A stretch of 64,000 nt of DNA from Desulfobulbus_C sp964551175 (GCA_964551175.1 CAZKBZ010000003.1:1-64000); one strand, 5' to 3'. Shown: positions 8,231 to 16,511, counted from the first letter of the stretch. The notes: generated by a model from the sequence alone, not told the origin. Numbers and translations are program-made.

Positions 8231-8797
8231 ATGATAACTGGTGTTGTGCTGGTTGCTGTCCTTCCGCTTTTCGGAGGATGTGTTCAGGTCGGGCAGAAAA
8301 CAGGAACTCCTCCGCAGGCCGTTTCGCCGGCTGTTGTCTTTGTACCCTCAGACAGTTCCTATCTGCTGTCCTGTATCAGTGAATTGCAGGGGTTGAAGCG
8401 AAAAGATTTTGATCGTTACTCTGTGGAAGCTGCTAAAAGGCTGGAGCAGGGAAATGACAGGGATACATTACGGTTTATCTGTCTGAGCCTGCACCGGCTG
8501 GCTGATGATAAGCTGTTTAAACGAGGTGGAAAATTGTTCAAGTCCTATATTGATGAGCATCCTGATATATCAGATGATATGCAGGGGCTGTTTGTTCTGT
8601 TCAAACGACTTGAACAGGTCAAGGTTAATCAATGGACGGATCGAAAGAAGTTGCTCGAAGAACTTGATCTGCTGACCGCTCAGGTTGAAGAGCTGCAAAT
8701 CCAGACCAGTCAGGACCAGGAACGAATTCAGGAGCTGCAGAGTCAGATTGATCAGTTGAAAAATATTGAAAATATAATCAAGAACCGGGAACATTAA
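8231..8797 (+). CDS. Outer-membrane-type lipoprotein, QseG/GlrJ-like position
   Basis: 188 residues. ATG 8231 is chosen because it gives a compact lipoprotein signal, MITGVVLVAVLPLFGGC, with lipobox LFGGC (Cys17). The frame is open upstream into glrK, but that extension has no signal sequence. The mature protein has a helical, TPR-like middle (LSCISELQGLKRKDFDRY) and a C-terminal coiled coil (about 130-188) rich in Gln, Glu and Leu. It lies between glrK (7 nt) and glrR (2 nt), so it is co-translated with the two-component pair. In E. coli the protein in this slot, QseG, is an outer-membrane lipoprotein that contacts GlrK/QseE and modulates it. Similarity here is positional and structural rather than clear by sequence. 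Confidence 0.75.
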   Translation: MITGVVLVAVLPLFGGCVQVGQKTGTPPQAVSPAVVFVPSDSSYLLSCISELQGLKRKDFDRYSVEAAKRLEQGNDRDTLRFICLSLHRLADDKLFKRGGKLFKSYIDEHPDISDDMQGLFVLFKRLEQVKVNQWTDRKKLLEELDLLTAQVEELQIQTSQDQERIQELQSQIDQLKNIENIIKNREH

Positions 8798-8799
8798 TA

Positions 8800-10158
8800 A
8801 TGAGTGAACAGGGTTATCGTATATTATTGGTTGATGATGAGGCGGATTTGCTCAGCCTGTGGAAGTTGCGACTTGAAAGCAATGGGTATCAGGTGGAAAC
8901 CGCATTGAGCGGTGAGGAGGCCTTGGCAAAATTTTCTCTGGTGAATCCCCACTTGGTTCTCACAGACCTTCGAATGCCGGGTATTGACGGAATGGCCTTG
9001 TTTGAGGCCATCAGGGAGAAGAATAAGGCTGTTCCCGTTATAATTATTACTGCGCATGGTTCGATTCCGGAGGCGGTTGAAGCAACCAGGCAGGGTGTTG
9101 TTTCATTTTTGACCAAGCCCATAGACGGGAAAGAATTGATCCGGGAAACAGAAAAGGCCTTGCGGTTGTCCTCCGGGACAAGTTCTACAGACCTTGATGA
9201 AGAGTGGCGCAGCGATATCGTTTCCAAGAGTACCGTCATGGAAGAACTTCTTTCCCGGGCTAAACTGGTGGCGGAAACAGATGCCACTGTTTTGATTCGA
9301 GGTGATAGCGGTACAGGCAAGGAACTGCTTGCCATTGCCATTCACCGGGCGAGCAGCAGGCGGGAGGGACCGTTTATTCCTGTCAACTGTACTGCCATAC
9401 CGGAATCTTTGCTGGAGTCGGAACTGTTTGGTCATGTGAAGGGATCGTTTACCGGTGCCAGCCAGAGCTATGCCGGTTTGTTCCAGTCCGCTGATGGTGG
9501 AACCCTGTTCCTGGATGAGATCGGTGATATGCCTCTGCATTTGCAGGTAAAGATACTGCGGGTGTTGCAGGATCGAAAGGTTCGACCGGTGGGCAGCTCC
9601 TCTCCAGTGTCGGTTGATGTACGAATTATTTCCGCCACCCATCGAGATCTTGAAGAGGCAATAAAAACCAGAGAATTTCGGGAGGATCTTTTTTATCGTC
9701 TCAACGTGGTCAGTTTGGTGATACCGCCGTTGCATGAGCGTAAAGAGGACATCCCTGTACTGGCTGAGTACTTTGTTTCCACCTTATCCGACAGTATCGG
9801 CAAGCCTGAAAAAAAATTCACACCCGAGGCCATGCAGACTCTGGTCGATGCGGCCTGGCCCGGAAATGTCCGCCAGTTGTATAATGTTGTGGAACACGCG
9901 GTTGCCCTTTCGACCTCATCGCTTATTGCAGAAGATTTGCTTCATGACGCAATTAAGCAGGACCAGAAAAAAATTGCGCCTCTGGCAGAAGCCCGGCGTC
10001 AGTTTGAACAACAGTATCTTATCCAGTTGCTGCAGACAACACGTGGGAATGTCACTCAGGCCGCCCGTATCGCTCACCGAAATCGTACGGATTTCTATAA
10101 GCTGTTGAACCGGCATCATATTGTCCCGTCCCTGTTTAAAAAAGAAGTCGGTGAATAG
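8800..10158 (+). CDS. glrR: Sigma-54-dependent response regulator, GlrR-like
   Basis: 452 residues. The receiver domain (about 5-120) has acidic pair DD12-13, phosphoacceptor Asp56 (LVLTDLRMP) and Lys in FLTKPID. The AAA+ domain (about 143-375) has Walker A GDSGTGKE near 168, the sigma-54-contacting loop GSFTGA (Ala-to-Ser variant of GAFTGA) and Walker B TLFLDEIGDMP. The C-terminal Fis-type helix-turn-helix (about 410-445) reads VTQAARIAHRNRTDFYKLL. Phosphorylated protein of this type forms a hexamer that opens sigma-54 promoters. It is the last gene of the kinase-lipoprotein-regulator operon, 2 nt after the lipoprotein. In enterobacteria GlrR activates a small RNA and rpoE; the target here cannot be told from the window. 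Confidence 0.9.
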   Translation: MSEQGYRILLVDDEADLLSLWKLRLESNGYQVETALSGEEALAKFSLVNPHLVLTDLRMPGIDGMALFEAIREKNKAVPVIIITAHGSIPEAVEATRQGVVSFLTKPIDGKELIRETEKALRLSSGTSSTDLDEEWRSDIVSKSTVMEELLSRAKLVAETDATVLIRGDSGTGKELLAIAIHRASSRREGPFIPVNCTAIPESLLESELFGHVKGSFTGASQSYAGLFQSADGGTLFLDEIGDMPLHLQVKILRVLQDRKVRPVGSSSPVSVDVRIISATHRDLEEAIKTREFREDLFYRLNVVSLVIPPLHERKEDIPVLAEYFVSTLSDSIGKPEKKFTPEAMQTLVDAAWPGNVRQLYNVVEHAVALSTSSLIAEDLLHDAIKQDQKKIAPLAEARRQFEQQYLIQLLQTTRGNVTQAARIAHRNRTDFYKLLNRHHIVPSLFKKEVGE

Positions 10159-10751
10159 AAGTAAGCTTGCCATCTGTATTTCGATAAGTTCCATCTCACA
10201 CCATGCCCATAACCAAGGCTGTGACACCGCTTAAACTACCAGGAAACCAATAGCAACCGCACAGGCTTGGAAAGGTGTGCCCGCTTACAATTTTGAGCCC
10301 CATGCAACTGTTTGGTTACCACCCTGTAATTGGAGCCATTAACGCAAGCCCTGTGCCTCCTGCGCAGCAGTTGAACGGAATAGTACCGTTTATGCCCACT
10401 GTATCTCGTTTGTCGCACGATTGAGACGGTTGTAATTGTAGTAATATCGCCACCTGCGGCAAGTTGTCCTTCCATATATCCCTGGAAAGTGTCTCTTGAA
10501 AGAGACTTCTTATCGTAACCAAACCTAGTTCGGCAAAAACAGTGGATACTTTCTGTTGTTATTCTTTTTTTATATATAAATCAATCTATTAATCACTTTT
10601 TTTTCCAGGGTACTGTTCGCCTCTTTCAGCCCATTTCTGATTCCGGCATGGAAAATGCTAAATCTTTTGGAGTGTCAGGCTGTGATTTTATTTTCATGGT
10701 CTTTTTTTGTGCAATTAAATTTTTCCATTGCTGAGAGGTCAGGCGAATCCT
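10159..10751. other. Long intergenic region with unexplained structure
   Basis: 593 bp before the small FnIII-like gene. The part from 10236 to 10525 is less AT-rich than the rest and has two overlapping minus-strand frames (10236-10475 and 10316-10522) that match nothing I recognise. GTTTGGTTAC near 10309-10318 and its complement GTAACCAAAC near 10515-10524 bracket about 200 bp as inverted copies. Just inside the right copy, GTCTCT-TGAA-AGAGAC (about 10490-10505) forms a small hairpin. From 10550 to 10720 the sequence is T-rich. It could be a relic element or a structured RNA; the evidence does not decide. Confidence 0.3.
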
Positions 10752-11240
10752 ATGAAGTTCTGTTTAATTATCAGAAAAAAACATCATCCATTGATTACCT
10801 GCTTTTTATTGATTATTTTTTGTGTTGTTGCAGACATTTCAACTCCCCTGGCCGCAGAAGGTATCACTTTTTCCTGGCGGGCAAATCCTCCGGAGGATAA
10901 TGTCATCGGTTACCGGTTGTACTATGGTCCGGAAAGCAGATTTTCCGGTGGACAATATGAACGCTATATTGACTTTATGTCCTCTGAATCCTGTCCTGTA
11001 AGTACCAGTGGCTACGGCTGTGAACCATTAACTGACGGTGCTGTGGCCTGCGAGAATTTATACCTGGAAACTCCGACATGCACGGTAAACGGTCTGCCCG
11101 GAGGTCTGTTCTTTGCCATGACTGCCTACAATGCCCAGGCAGAGAGTGATTTTACGCATGAATTGCAAAGCAGCAGTGACTCCGCCTCTTCTCAACAACT
11201 GGCAGTTCTGCAGCAGGTTTACAAATTACTCTTACTTTAA
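10752..11240 (+). CDS. Small secreted FnIII-like protein
   Basis: 162 residues. ATG 10752 starts a signal peptide (MKFCLIIRKKHHPLITCFLL, ending near PLAA). An in-frame TTG 24 nt upstream is less likely; AGAGG sits about 14 nt before the ATG and AGG nearer. The mature protein resembles the FnIII-like module of the two secreted proteins at the left end (ITFSWRANPPEDNVIGYRLYY...). It adds four Cys in the loop region (SCPVSTSGYGCEP, ACENLYLETPTC), probably two disulfides. It ends QQVYKLLLL, nearly identical to the tail of the PKD protein. The function is unknown; an extracellular binding or structural role is inferred. Confidence 0.75.
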   Translation: MKFCLIIRKKHHPLITCFLLIIFCVVADISTPLAAEGITFSWRANPPEDNVIGYRLYYGPESRFSGGQYERYIDFMSSESCPVSTSGYGCEPLTDGAVACENLYLETPTCTVNGLPGGLFFAMTAYNAQAESDFTHELQSSSDSASSQQLAVLQQVYKLLLL

Positions 11241-11661
11241 TTTCTTTTCTCCTCTCTTTAAAAATATCCTCACTGAAGCTGTTTTCTTCTCTTTGCTCAC
11301 AAGACCCGGACGGATTGTGTAACCATTAAAAGAATAGTTATTGCTAACTATGAAATTTATGGAAATCATGAGTAAAAATGTTTTTCGTATTTATTCCTTG
11401 TTTTCAATAAGTTGTTTCGTTACGTTCACGTAATTTCCTTTGTTTAAAATTTTTTGATAGATACTTTCAATTTTACTTGTCTTTTTTCAGCACTCCGTTG
11501 ACAAAGCCATATAAACGCGGTAAATTATCCGTATCTTACAGGTCTGATTCCGGTCGTCATGCCTGTCCGGTCTTTTTCCTGTTGCCGAGAAGCTGTGTTT
11601 TTTCAGTGTGTTAATGATTGCCCATGAAGGGGAAGACGTAAGAACTCGCAGTGGTGATGGT
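11241..11661. other. AT-rich intergenic region carrying the redox-operon promoter
   Basis: About 420 bp between the FnIII-like gene and the HdrC-like gene. The first 200 bp are AT-rich with no reading frame. A good sigma-70 type promoter lies at 11498-11526 (listed separately). The HdrC-like frame is open from GTG 11608 and ATG 11614, so part of the right end could be coding if translation begins earlier than 11662. Confidence 0.4.
11498..11526 (+). promoter_or_regulatory. Sigma-70-type promoter for the HdrC/MvhD/MetV operon
   Basis: TTGACA (11498-11503, perfect -35), a spacer of exactly 17 bp, then TAAATT (11521-11526, 4 of 6 to the -10 consensus). A start near 11533 would give a leader of about 80-130 nt depending on which start codon is used. 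Confidence 0.6.
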
Positions 11662-12225
11662 ATGTCCAAGAAAATGGTTGATGTGAACCCCGGCTTCAGT
11701 GCCGAGGTGGTGGCTGAGCCTGGTGGTGAACACCTGAATTCCTGTTTTTCATGTGGTGCCTGTTCCGGCGCTTGTCCGGTTAGTCAGGCAATCCCTGACT
11801 TTGATCCCCGTAAAATTATTCACATGGTCCGTATGGGCATGGAAGAGCGACTGCTTGATTCCGATCTGCTCTGGTACTGTTCCAGTTGCCGTAGTTGCGT
11901 CTTTGTCTGCCCGCAGGATGTAAGCTTTGCAGACATTATGTCCGCCCTGTCCAAGCTGGCCTTGAAAAAAGGCTATATAACTCCCGAGCAACTGGTCGAA
12001 AAGGGTAAGGCAGCCCAGGTACAGCGCGATCTCTGCGTTTCCTGCCTGACCTGTGTCCGAGTCTGTCCCTGGGAAATTCCCAAGATTGACGATGGAGGGT
12101 ATGCCAACATTGATGTGGAAACATGCCGGGCCTGCGGTATTTGTGTTGCTGAGTGTCCTGCTCAGGCCATTGTTCTCAATGAGTCCGAAGATGAGCGGTT
12201 GATCGCCGCTTGTGGAATAAAATAA
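11662..12225 (+). CDS. HdrC-like iron-sulfur protein with four [4Fe-4S] motifs
   Basis: 187 residues from ATG 11662; upstream in-frame ATG 11614 or GTG 11608 would add 16-18 residues and cannot be excluded, as no start has a strong ribosome site. Four cysteine clusters are visible: CFSCGACSGACP, CSSCRSCVFVCP, CVSCLTCVRVCP and CRACGICVAECP. The first two, with FDPRKIIHMVRMG between them, are the heterodisulfide-reductase subunit C pattern. The last two form an appended ferredoxin-type pair, so the protein is larger than simple HdrC. It should relay electrons in the cytoplasm. It is followed 17 nt later by an MvhD-type subunit and then a MetV-type protein, suggesting electron flow to or from a methylene-tetrahydrofolate reductase complex. 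No HdrA or HdrB gene is adjacent. Confidence 0.85.
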   Translation: MSKKMVDVNPGFSAEVVAEPGGEHLNSCFSCGACSGACPVSQAIPDFDPRKIIHMVRMGMEERLLDSDLLWYCSSCRSCVFVCPQDVSFADIMSALSKLALKKGYITPEQLVEKGKAAQVQRDLCVSCLTCVRVCPWEIPKIDDGGYANIDVETCRACGICVAECPAQAIVLNESEDERLIAACGIK

Positions 12226-12242
12226 TACGTGGAGTGCATCCG

Positions 12243-12668
12243 ATGAGTTTTACGCCGGACATACGCTTGTTCAGTTGTCATTATACCTCCCAGCAGAGCT
12301 GTGCTGACGAGGGAAAAGAACTTCAGGAACTGAATTTTCCTGAGAATATCAAGATGACCCGGGTGGTGTGCACGGGTAAACTTGAAGAGGTTACCCTGCT
12401 GAAGGCCTTTGAAGACGGGGCTGATGGTGTTTATGTGGTTGGTTGCCCTACCACCGGTCCGAAGGAGGGGGATATCTGTCACAATGTCAAGGGCAGTCAG
12501 CGGGCGGCCAAACGTGTGCAGGCTGTACGTGAAGCATTGGCAGAACTTGATGTGGAACCGGATCGTATAAAGATGTTTCATCTTCCCCGTGGTCTGCATC
12601 CGGAGTTTGTAGATGTCGGTCTGCAGATGAACGAACAGATAAGTAAGATGGGGCCAAGCCCTTTTTGA
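12243..12668 (+). CDS. mvhD: MvhD/FlpD-type iron-sulfur subunit
   Basis: 141 residues. ATG 12243 has GGAG about 8 nt upstream and is preferred over the earlier GTG that overlaps the HdrC-like gene. The protein shows the MvhD/FlpD family pattern: FSCHYTSQQSCAD, VVCTGKLE, LKAFEDGADGVYVVGCP, then GDICHNVKGSQRAAKR. Five Cys in these blocks are the expected ligands of a [2Fe-2S] cluster. In methanogens and acetogens MvhD connects a hydrogenase, formate dehydrogenase or MetFV to a heterodisulfide reductase (HdrA) and carries electrons between them. It lies between the HdrC-like and MetV-like genes. The first conserved Cys block (usually CxxCxY) is altered to SCHYTSQQSC, a modest divergence. Confidence 0.85.
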   Translation: MSFTPDIRLFSCHYTSQQSCADEGKELQELNFPENIKMTRVVCTGKLEEVTLLKAFEDGADGVYVVGCPTTGPKEGDICHNVKGSQRAAKRVQAVREALAELDVEPDRIKMFHLPRGLHPEFVDVGLQMNEQISKMGPSPF

Positions 12669-12815
12669 TAATAACCTGACGAGTACACCTGTTGCTGGTT
12701 GAAATTAACTGCACGGGAAAACGGTCAGCCGTTATTATGAAGAGTGCCTGGTGGTAGTTCACATGACACTATTAGCTGACCATGATCACAAAACCCTGCC
12801 TTGTGGGAGTTGAAG

Positions 12816-13487
12816 ATGATAATTGCCGAACGAAAGCCGCTGGCTGAAATAATTGAGATGGTACAGGATTATAAAAAGATTCTTGTGCTGGCCTGCCGGG
12901 GCTGTGTAACAGTGTGTTCAGCCGGAGGAGAGCGTGAAGCAGAGATTCTTGCATCGCTCATCCGCCTTGGTTTAAAAAAAGCCGGCAAGGAAGCGGAGGT
13001 TTTTGACGCCTCTCTGGTGCGCCAGTGCGATCGTGAATACATTGACGCTATTGATGAATTTAAAGGAAAATATGATGCCATTGTATCCACTGCATGCGGT
13101 GTGGGCGTCAATTTTATTGCCAACCTGCGGCCCAGTGATAATGTTTATCCGGCACTGAATACAACCTTTTTCGGCGGCTCGGCCGAGCAGGGCATCTGGA
13201 GTGAACAATGTGCCGGCTGTGGAGACTGTGTTCTGCATCTGACCGGTGGCCTGTGCCCTGTTGCGCGGTGTGCCAAGAGCCTGATGAACGGTCCCTGTGG
13301 TGGCTCAGTTGATGGTCGCTGTGAGATCAATCCCGAGGTGGACTGTGTCTGGCAGATGATCTATGATCGTATGGGCCGGTTGGACCGGCAGAAGGAAATG
13401 GCGGAACCAGCTCCTATCCGTGACTGGTCCACTGCAGGTCATGGCGGCCCTCGCAAACAGGTACGTGAAGATCTGACCGTGGCATGA
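12816..13487 (+). CDS. metV: MetV-like zinc protein (methylene-THF reductase partner)
   Basis: 223 residues from ATG 12816, with GGGAG 7 nt upstream. The N-terminal part has ACRGCVTVCSAGGEREA and VSTACGVGVNFIANL; the C-terminal part has the Cys-rich block CAGCGDCVLHLTGGLCPVARC, then LMNGPCGGSVDGRCE. The latter is the methylenetetrahydrofolate reductase C-terminal (MetV, DUF2181/MTHFR_C) signature. In acetogens MetV binds zinc or an iron-sulfur cluster and partners with MetF in NAD(P)H- or ferredoxin-linked methylene-THF reduction in the Wood-Ljungdahl pathway. Here it follows HdrC-like and MvhD genes, consistent with an electron-transfer complex on the C1 pathway. MetF is not in the window, so the partner must be encoded elsewhere. 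A hairpin follows at 13544. Confidence 0.82.
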   Translation: MIIAERKPLAEIIEMVQDYKKILVLACRGCVTVCSAGGEREAEILASLIRLGLKKAGKEAEVFDASLVRQCDREYIDAIDEFKGKYDAIVSTACGVGVNFIANLRPSDNVYPALNTTFFGGSAEQGIWSEQCAGCGDCVLHLTGGLCPVARCAKSLMNGPCGGSVDGRCEINPEVDCVWQMIYDRMGRLDRQKEMAEPAPIRDWSTAGHGGPRKQVREDLTVA

Positions 13488-13543
13488 TTTTTTTATCGTT
13501 GTCATTGCTGTGATAATGATTTGCTGAAAAAAAGATAGCCTGT

Positions 13544-13580
13544 ATGCACCCCAGCCCGGCAATTAAAGGTTGGGGTGCAT
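13544..13580. terminator. Strong hairpin after metV
   Basis: ATGCACCCCAGCC (13544-13556) pairs over 13 positions with GGTTGGGGTGCAT (13568-13580), with one G-U pair and an 11-nt loop. It lies 56 nt after the metV stop and before moeA. The downstream T-run is weak (AATTTT), so termination on the plus strand is probable but not certain. Confidence 0.6.
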
Positions 13581-13644
13581 CAATAATTTTGTCGTCTTGG
13601 CTCATTTTTTCTCTATTTGCAGTTCCCTTTCCGTTCATAACTGA

Positions 13645-14889
13645 GTGATCAGGAATTCTCCGCAGGATGTTATTGTTGAATACTCACTGGCGGACGCCCT
13701 TTCTGCAATTGCAGCCAATAGTTATCCCCTTGAGCAGCAGAAAGTTCCTGTAGTTCGTGCACTGGCACGCATCAGTGCAGTTTCCCTTTTTTCCCGCAGG
13801 CCCAAACCCTCTTATGACCAATCCACACGGGATGGGTTCGCCCTTTCATCGCGCCCTGTTTCAGCAGAGAATAACAAAGCTGATTTTCGGGTAATCGGCG
13901 AGATTGCTGCCGGCTGCGGAGGAAAATTATCGTTGCAGCCAGGTGAAGCGATTCGAATCATGACTGGTGGTATGATTCCATCGGGCTGTGTGCGGGTCGT
14001 ACCTTTTGAAGTCTGCTATGACGACGGCCGGCAAGTGACAATACCGGCAGATGAACTTACTCGCAGAAAGCGGTATATCCGCTTTCGTGGAAGTGAAGGC
14101 AAGGTCGGCGATTTACTGGTTCCTGCCGGAACCCGACTGCTGTCTGATCACCTGCTCATGCTGGCTGAAAACGGTTTGTTTGAGCTGCCTGTGTTCAGGC
14201 AGCCCAGGGTTGCCGTGCTCTGTACCGGAAGTGAACTTGTTGAGCCGGGAGAATTTTTGCAACCCGGCCAGAAAATTTCGGGTAATACAGTATTACTATC
14301 GACTCTGTTGCAGGGTCATGGGATTTGCTGTGCGCAATCCGTTACCGTAGCGGACAAAGCAGATTTGATTGTGCAGCAGGTTCGAAAGATCATTCATGAA
14401 GATCATGACATGATTATTTCAACCGGGGGCATGGGACCCGGTAAGTTTGACCTGATGGAACAGGTGTTTGCCCGGGTGGGAGGAACAGTTGTCTACAACC
14501 GGCTGCAGGTACGTCCCGGAAAATGCACCTTGTTCGGCATGGTTGGGAAGAAACCTTTTTTTGCACTTCCCGGACCGCCTCCTGCGGTACGAATCCTTTT
14601 TCATGAATTAATTGTTCCTGCCTTGAACAGCCTTCAAGGCAGGAGCTATGACGATTGTAAGCTCATCGACGCAGTTCTTGAGAGTAGACTGTCTCTGAAA
14701 CAGACAGGACATTGTAACCTGAAAGGCGCAGTTGTACGGATTGTCAAAGGGCGTTTGCTGGTCCGTCCGGCAGATAAAAAAGAACCGATCAATGGGATCA
14801 TGCACCTGAAAGGTGGACGGACTGCTGCGGAACAGGGAGAGAGCGTCAAGGTTCGGCTTGTTGAACCGTTACTGGGGCTGACAGTTTGA
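13645..14889 (+). CDS. moeA: Divergent MoeA-family molybdopterin molybdenumtransferase
   Basis: 414 residues, GTG start at 13645 without a clear ribosome site. The whole MoeA fold is present: the N-terminal domain with QSTRDGFAL (usually SAMDGYA), TGGMIPSGC (usually TGAxxPxGAD), the MoCF-binding domain with TGSELVEPGE, STGGMGPGKFD (usually TSGGVSxGxxD), FALPGPPPAV (usually GLPGNPVS) and domain IV at the C-terminus. MoeA inserts molybdate or tungstate into adenylylated molybdopterin in the cytoplasm. Several signature residues differ from the standard enzyme, including a Pro-Gly in the Ser-x-Gly-Asp region, so it may be a specialised paralogue (for instance for tungsten or a particular oxidoreductase). 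It lies downstream of metV, and its 3' end overlaps that of the convergent mutM by 21 bp. Confidence 0.8.
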   Translation: MIRNSPQDVIVEYSLADALSAIAANSYPLEQQKVPVVRALARISAVSLFSRRPKPSYDQSTRDGFALSSRPVSAENNKADFRVIGEIAAGCGGKLSLQPGEAIRIMTGGMIPSGCVRVVPFEVCYDDGRQVTIPADELTRRKRYIRFRGSEGKVGDLLVPAGTRLLSDHLLMLAENGLFELPVFRQPRVAVLCTGSELVEPGEFLQPGQKISGNTVLLSTLLQGHGICCAQSVTVADKADLIVQQVRKIIHEDHDMIISTGGMGPGKFDLMEQVFARVGGTVVYNRLQVRPGKCTLFGMVGKKPFFALPGPPPAVRILFHELIVPALNSLQGRSYDDCKLIDAVLESRLSLKQTGHCNLKGAVVRIVKGRLLVRPADKKEPINGIMHLKGGRTAAEQGESVKVRLVEPLLGLTV

Positions 14890-15702
14890 ACAGTAAAAGG
14901 TTGCCCGGCCGCCAAGAGTTTCTTTATTGATCCTTGCCCCACACCTGGGGCAGGGCGCATTTTTTTTGCCATACACAGCAAGTTGAAGCTGGAAATAGCC
15001 AGGGGTACCGCTTGCTCCCAGAAAGTCGGAAATAGTGGATCCTCCAGCTTTTATGGCCATGGTCAGGATTTGAACAGAGCAGTCAACAATCTGTTGCCAC
15101 TGTTTTTCCGACAACATATTTACCCTGGTCAGTGGATGAATTGAAGCAGCAAACAGGATCTCATTGGCGTAGATATTACCGATACCGGCAATGAGACGGG
15201 AATCCATGAGAAAGGTTTTCACCGGTACACTGCGACGCCGGGCAAGCAGGGCCAGGTTTGCTGCCGTAAATTCCGGACTGAACGGCTCTATTCCTTTAGA
15301 ACGATTGAATTCCTGTTCCAATATCAAAGCCTGGTCCGCCGGCCAGACGGTGACACTGCCGAACCGGCGCACATCATTAAACCGCATCTCCATATCATTA
15401 TCCAGGAACAGCCGGAGATGATCGTGGCGGGCTTTTGGTGCTGCAACAGGAAACATGCCCAGTTTACCGGTCATTCCCAGGTGAAAAACCAGGACACCCC
15501 CATCCTCCATGCGAAAGAGCAGATATTTTGCCCGCCGGTCAATTGCCGAAATACATTTTCCCTGGATGGATTCATGCAGCAGTTTGCGCGGGATGGGCAA
15601 TCTCAGTCGCCTGGAGGACCATTTAATGGTAATGATCCTGCGTTGCAGCAGGTGGGGCAGCAAACCCTGCCGGGTAACTTCAACTTCAGGAAGTTCAGGC
15701 AT
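14869..15702 (-). CDS. mutM: Formamidopyrimidine-DNA glycosylase
   Basis: 277 residues, the usual MutM length. The N-terminal MPELPEVEVTRQGL supplies the catalytic Pro1 (after Met removal) and Glu2. LVFHLGMTGKL carries the Lys of the beta-elimination step. RFNDVRRFG and GIGNIYANEILF (helix-two-turn-helix) follow, and the C-terminal zinc finger is CPRCGARI...FYCSNCQ. The enzyme removes 8-oxoguanine and formamidopyrimidines from DNA and nicks the abasic site. It lies 4 nt after the phosphopantetheinyl transferase gene, so the two are co-transcribed, and its end overlaps that of moeA on the other strand. Confidence 0.95.
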   Translation of the reverse strand: MPELPEVEVTRQGLLPHLLQRRIITIKWSSRRLRLPIPRKLLHESIQGKCISAIDRRAKYLLFRMEDGGVLVFHLGMTGKLGMFPVAAPKARHDHLRLFLDNDMEMRFNDVRRFGSVTVWPADQALILEQEFNRSKGIEPFSPEFTAANLALLARRRSVPVKTFLMDSRLIAGIGNIYANEILFAASIHPLTRVNMLSEKQWQQIVDCSVQILTMAIKAGGSTISDFLGASGTPGYFQLQLAVYGKKNAPCPRCGARINKETLGGRATFYCSNCQPQ

Positions 15703-15706
15703 AACA

Positions 15707-16477
15707 CTAAATAGTCAGGGACAGGATATAGGGTGAAAAATCATAAATCTCGACTGCCTGTTCAATAAGGCCTTCCACTGAGCAGGAAAAGCGGTAGGCA
15801 TGTTCCCGGACAGGTGTTATGTGCTGCAGCTCTATGCCGGAGAAAATAGCGGGCTGATCATGGAGCAGGCTTTTCTTCAGCGCCTCTTTTGCTGCCCAGA
15901 GCATGGTCAGCCTGGTTGCCAGATCTCCTTGAAACGAAAACTCTGCAAGAAGAGACAGTTCCTCGGCAGTAGTGAATCGGTCTGTCAGGTTTTCCAGTTT
16001 GGAGCTTACCTTTTGAAGGTCTATGCCGCAGGCAGTCCCCTTAACCGAAAACCCGACTGCATACCTGCTGCTGTGGGAGATAGAAATTGAAAGATCTTTC
16101 ATCCTGTCCGCTACCGGCCGGCCATGCTTATCAGGCATGATGCTCAACTGTGGCCAATCCTGCCGGTCTGATCCGTTGAGTGACAGCATCGCGGCTTTGA
16201 CCGCTACTCTTCCCCCCAGCCATTCCCGCTGTCTTTTAGCGTACTTGAACCGTTTGAAGTATGCCAGTTCTATTTCGGATAACATCCGCTCCGGCAAGCG
16301 CGAATTTCCTGGAGCCAGCATGTGTTCAACCTGCTCAAGATCGATCAGGACAATACATGCTTGAGGTTCTGTCCGCACGTGAAGGGTTAGCCCGCAAAGG
16401 GAAGTCATGGAAGGAAAGAATGAATGGATTTTTTCCGGTTCTAAGAATACGTTATCACAATTAGTTGTTATATTCAT
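15707..16477 (-). CDS. Sfp-type 4'-phosphopantetheinyl transferase
   Basis: 256 residues from ATG 16475-16477; a later ATG at 16406-16408 would give 233 residues, closer to the common family length. A still earlier start at 16570 falls inside the long palindrome and is unlikely. The family motifs are present: SISHSSRYAVGF, GIDLQKVSSK (Mg-binding GIDxE region with Gln in the Glu place), and WAAKEALKK (WxxKEAxxK). The enzyme moves phosphopantetheine from CoA to a serine of carrier proteins of fatty-acid, polyketide or nonribosomal-peptide synthases. Adjacent to mutM with a 4-nt gap. No carrier protein or synthase lies in the window, so the substrate is unknown. Confidence 0.85.
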   Translation of the reverse strand: MNITTNCDNVFLEPEKIHSFFPSMTSLCGLTLHVRTEPQACIVLIDLEQVEHMLAPGNSRLPERMLSEIELAYFKRFKYAKRQREWLGGRVAVKAAMLSLNGSDRQDWPQLSIMPDKHGRPVADRMKDLSISISHSSRYAVGFSVKGTACGIDLQKVSSKLENLTDRFTTAEELSLLAEFSFQGDLATRLTMLWAAKEALKKSLLHDQPAIFSGIELQHITPVREHAYRFSCSVEGLIEQAVEIYDFSPYILSLTI

Positions 16478-16511
16478 CAGGCGAAGTATAATCGGCGAAA
16501 CGTAAAGGTCA

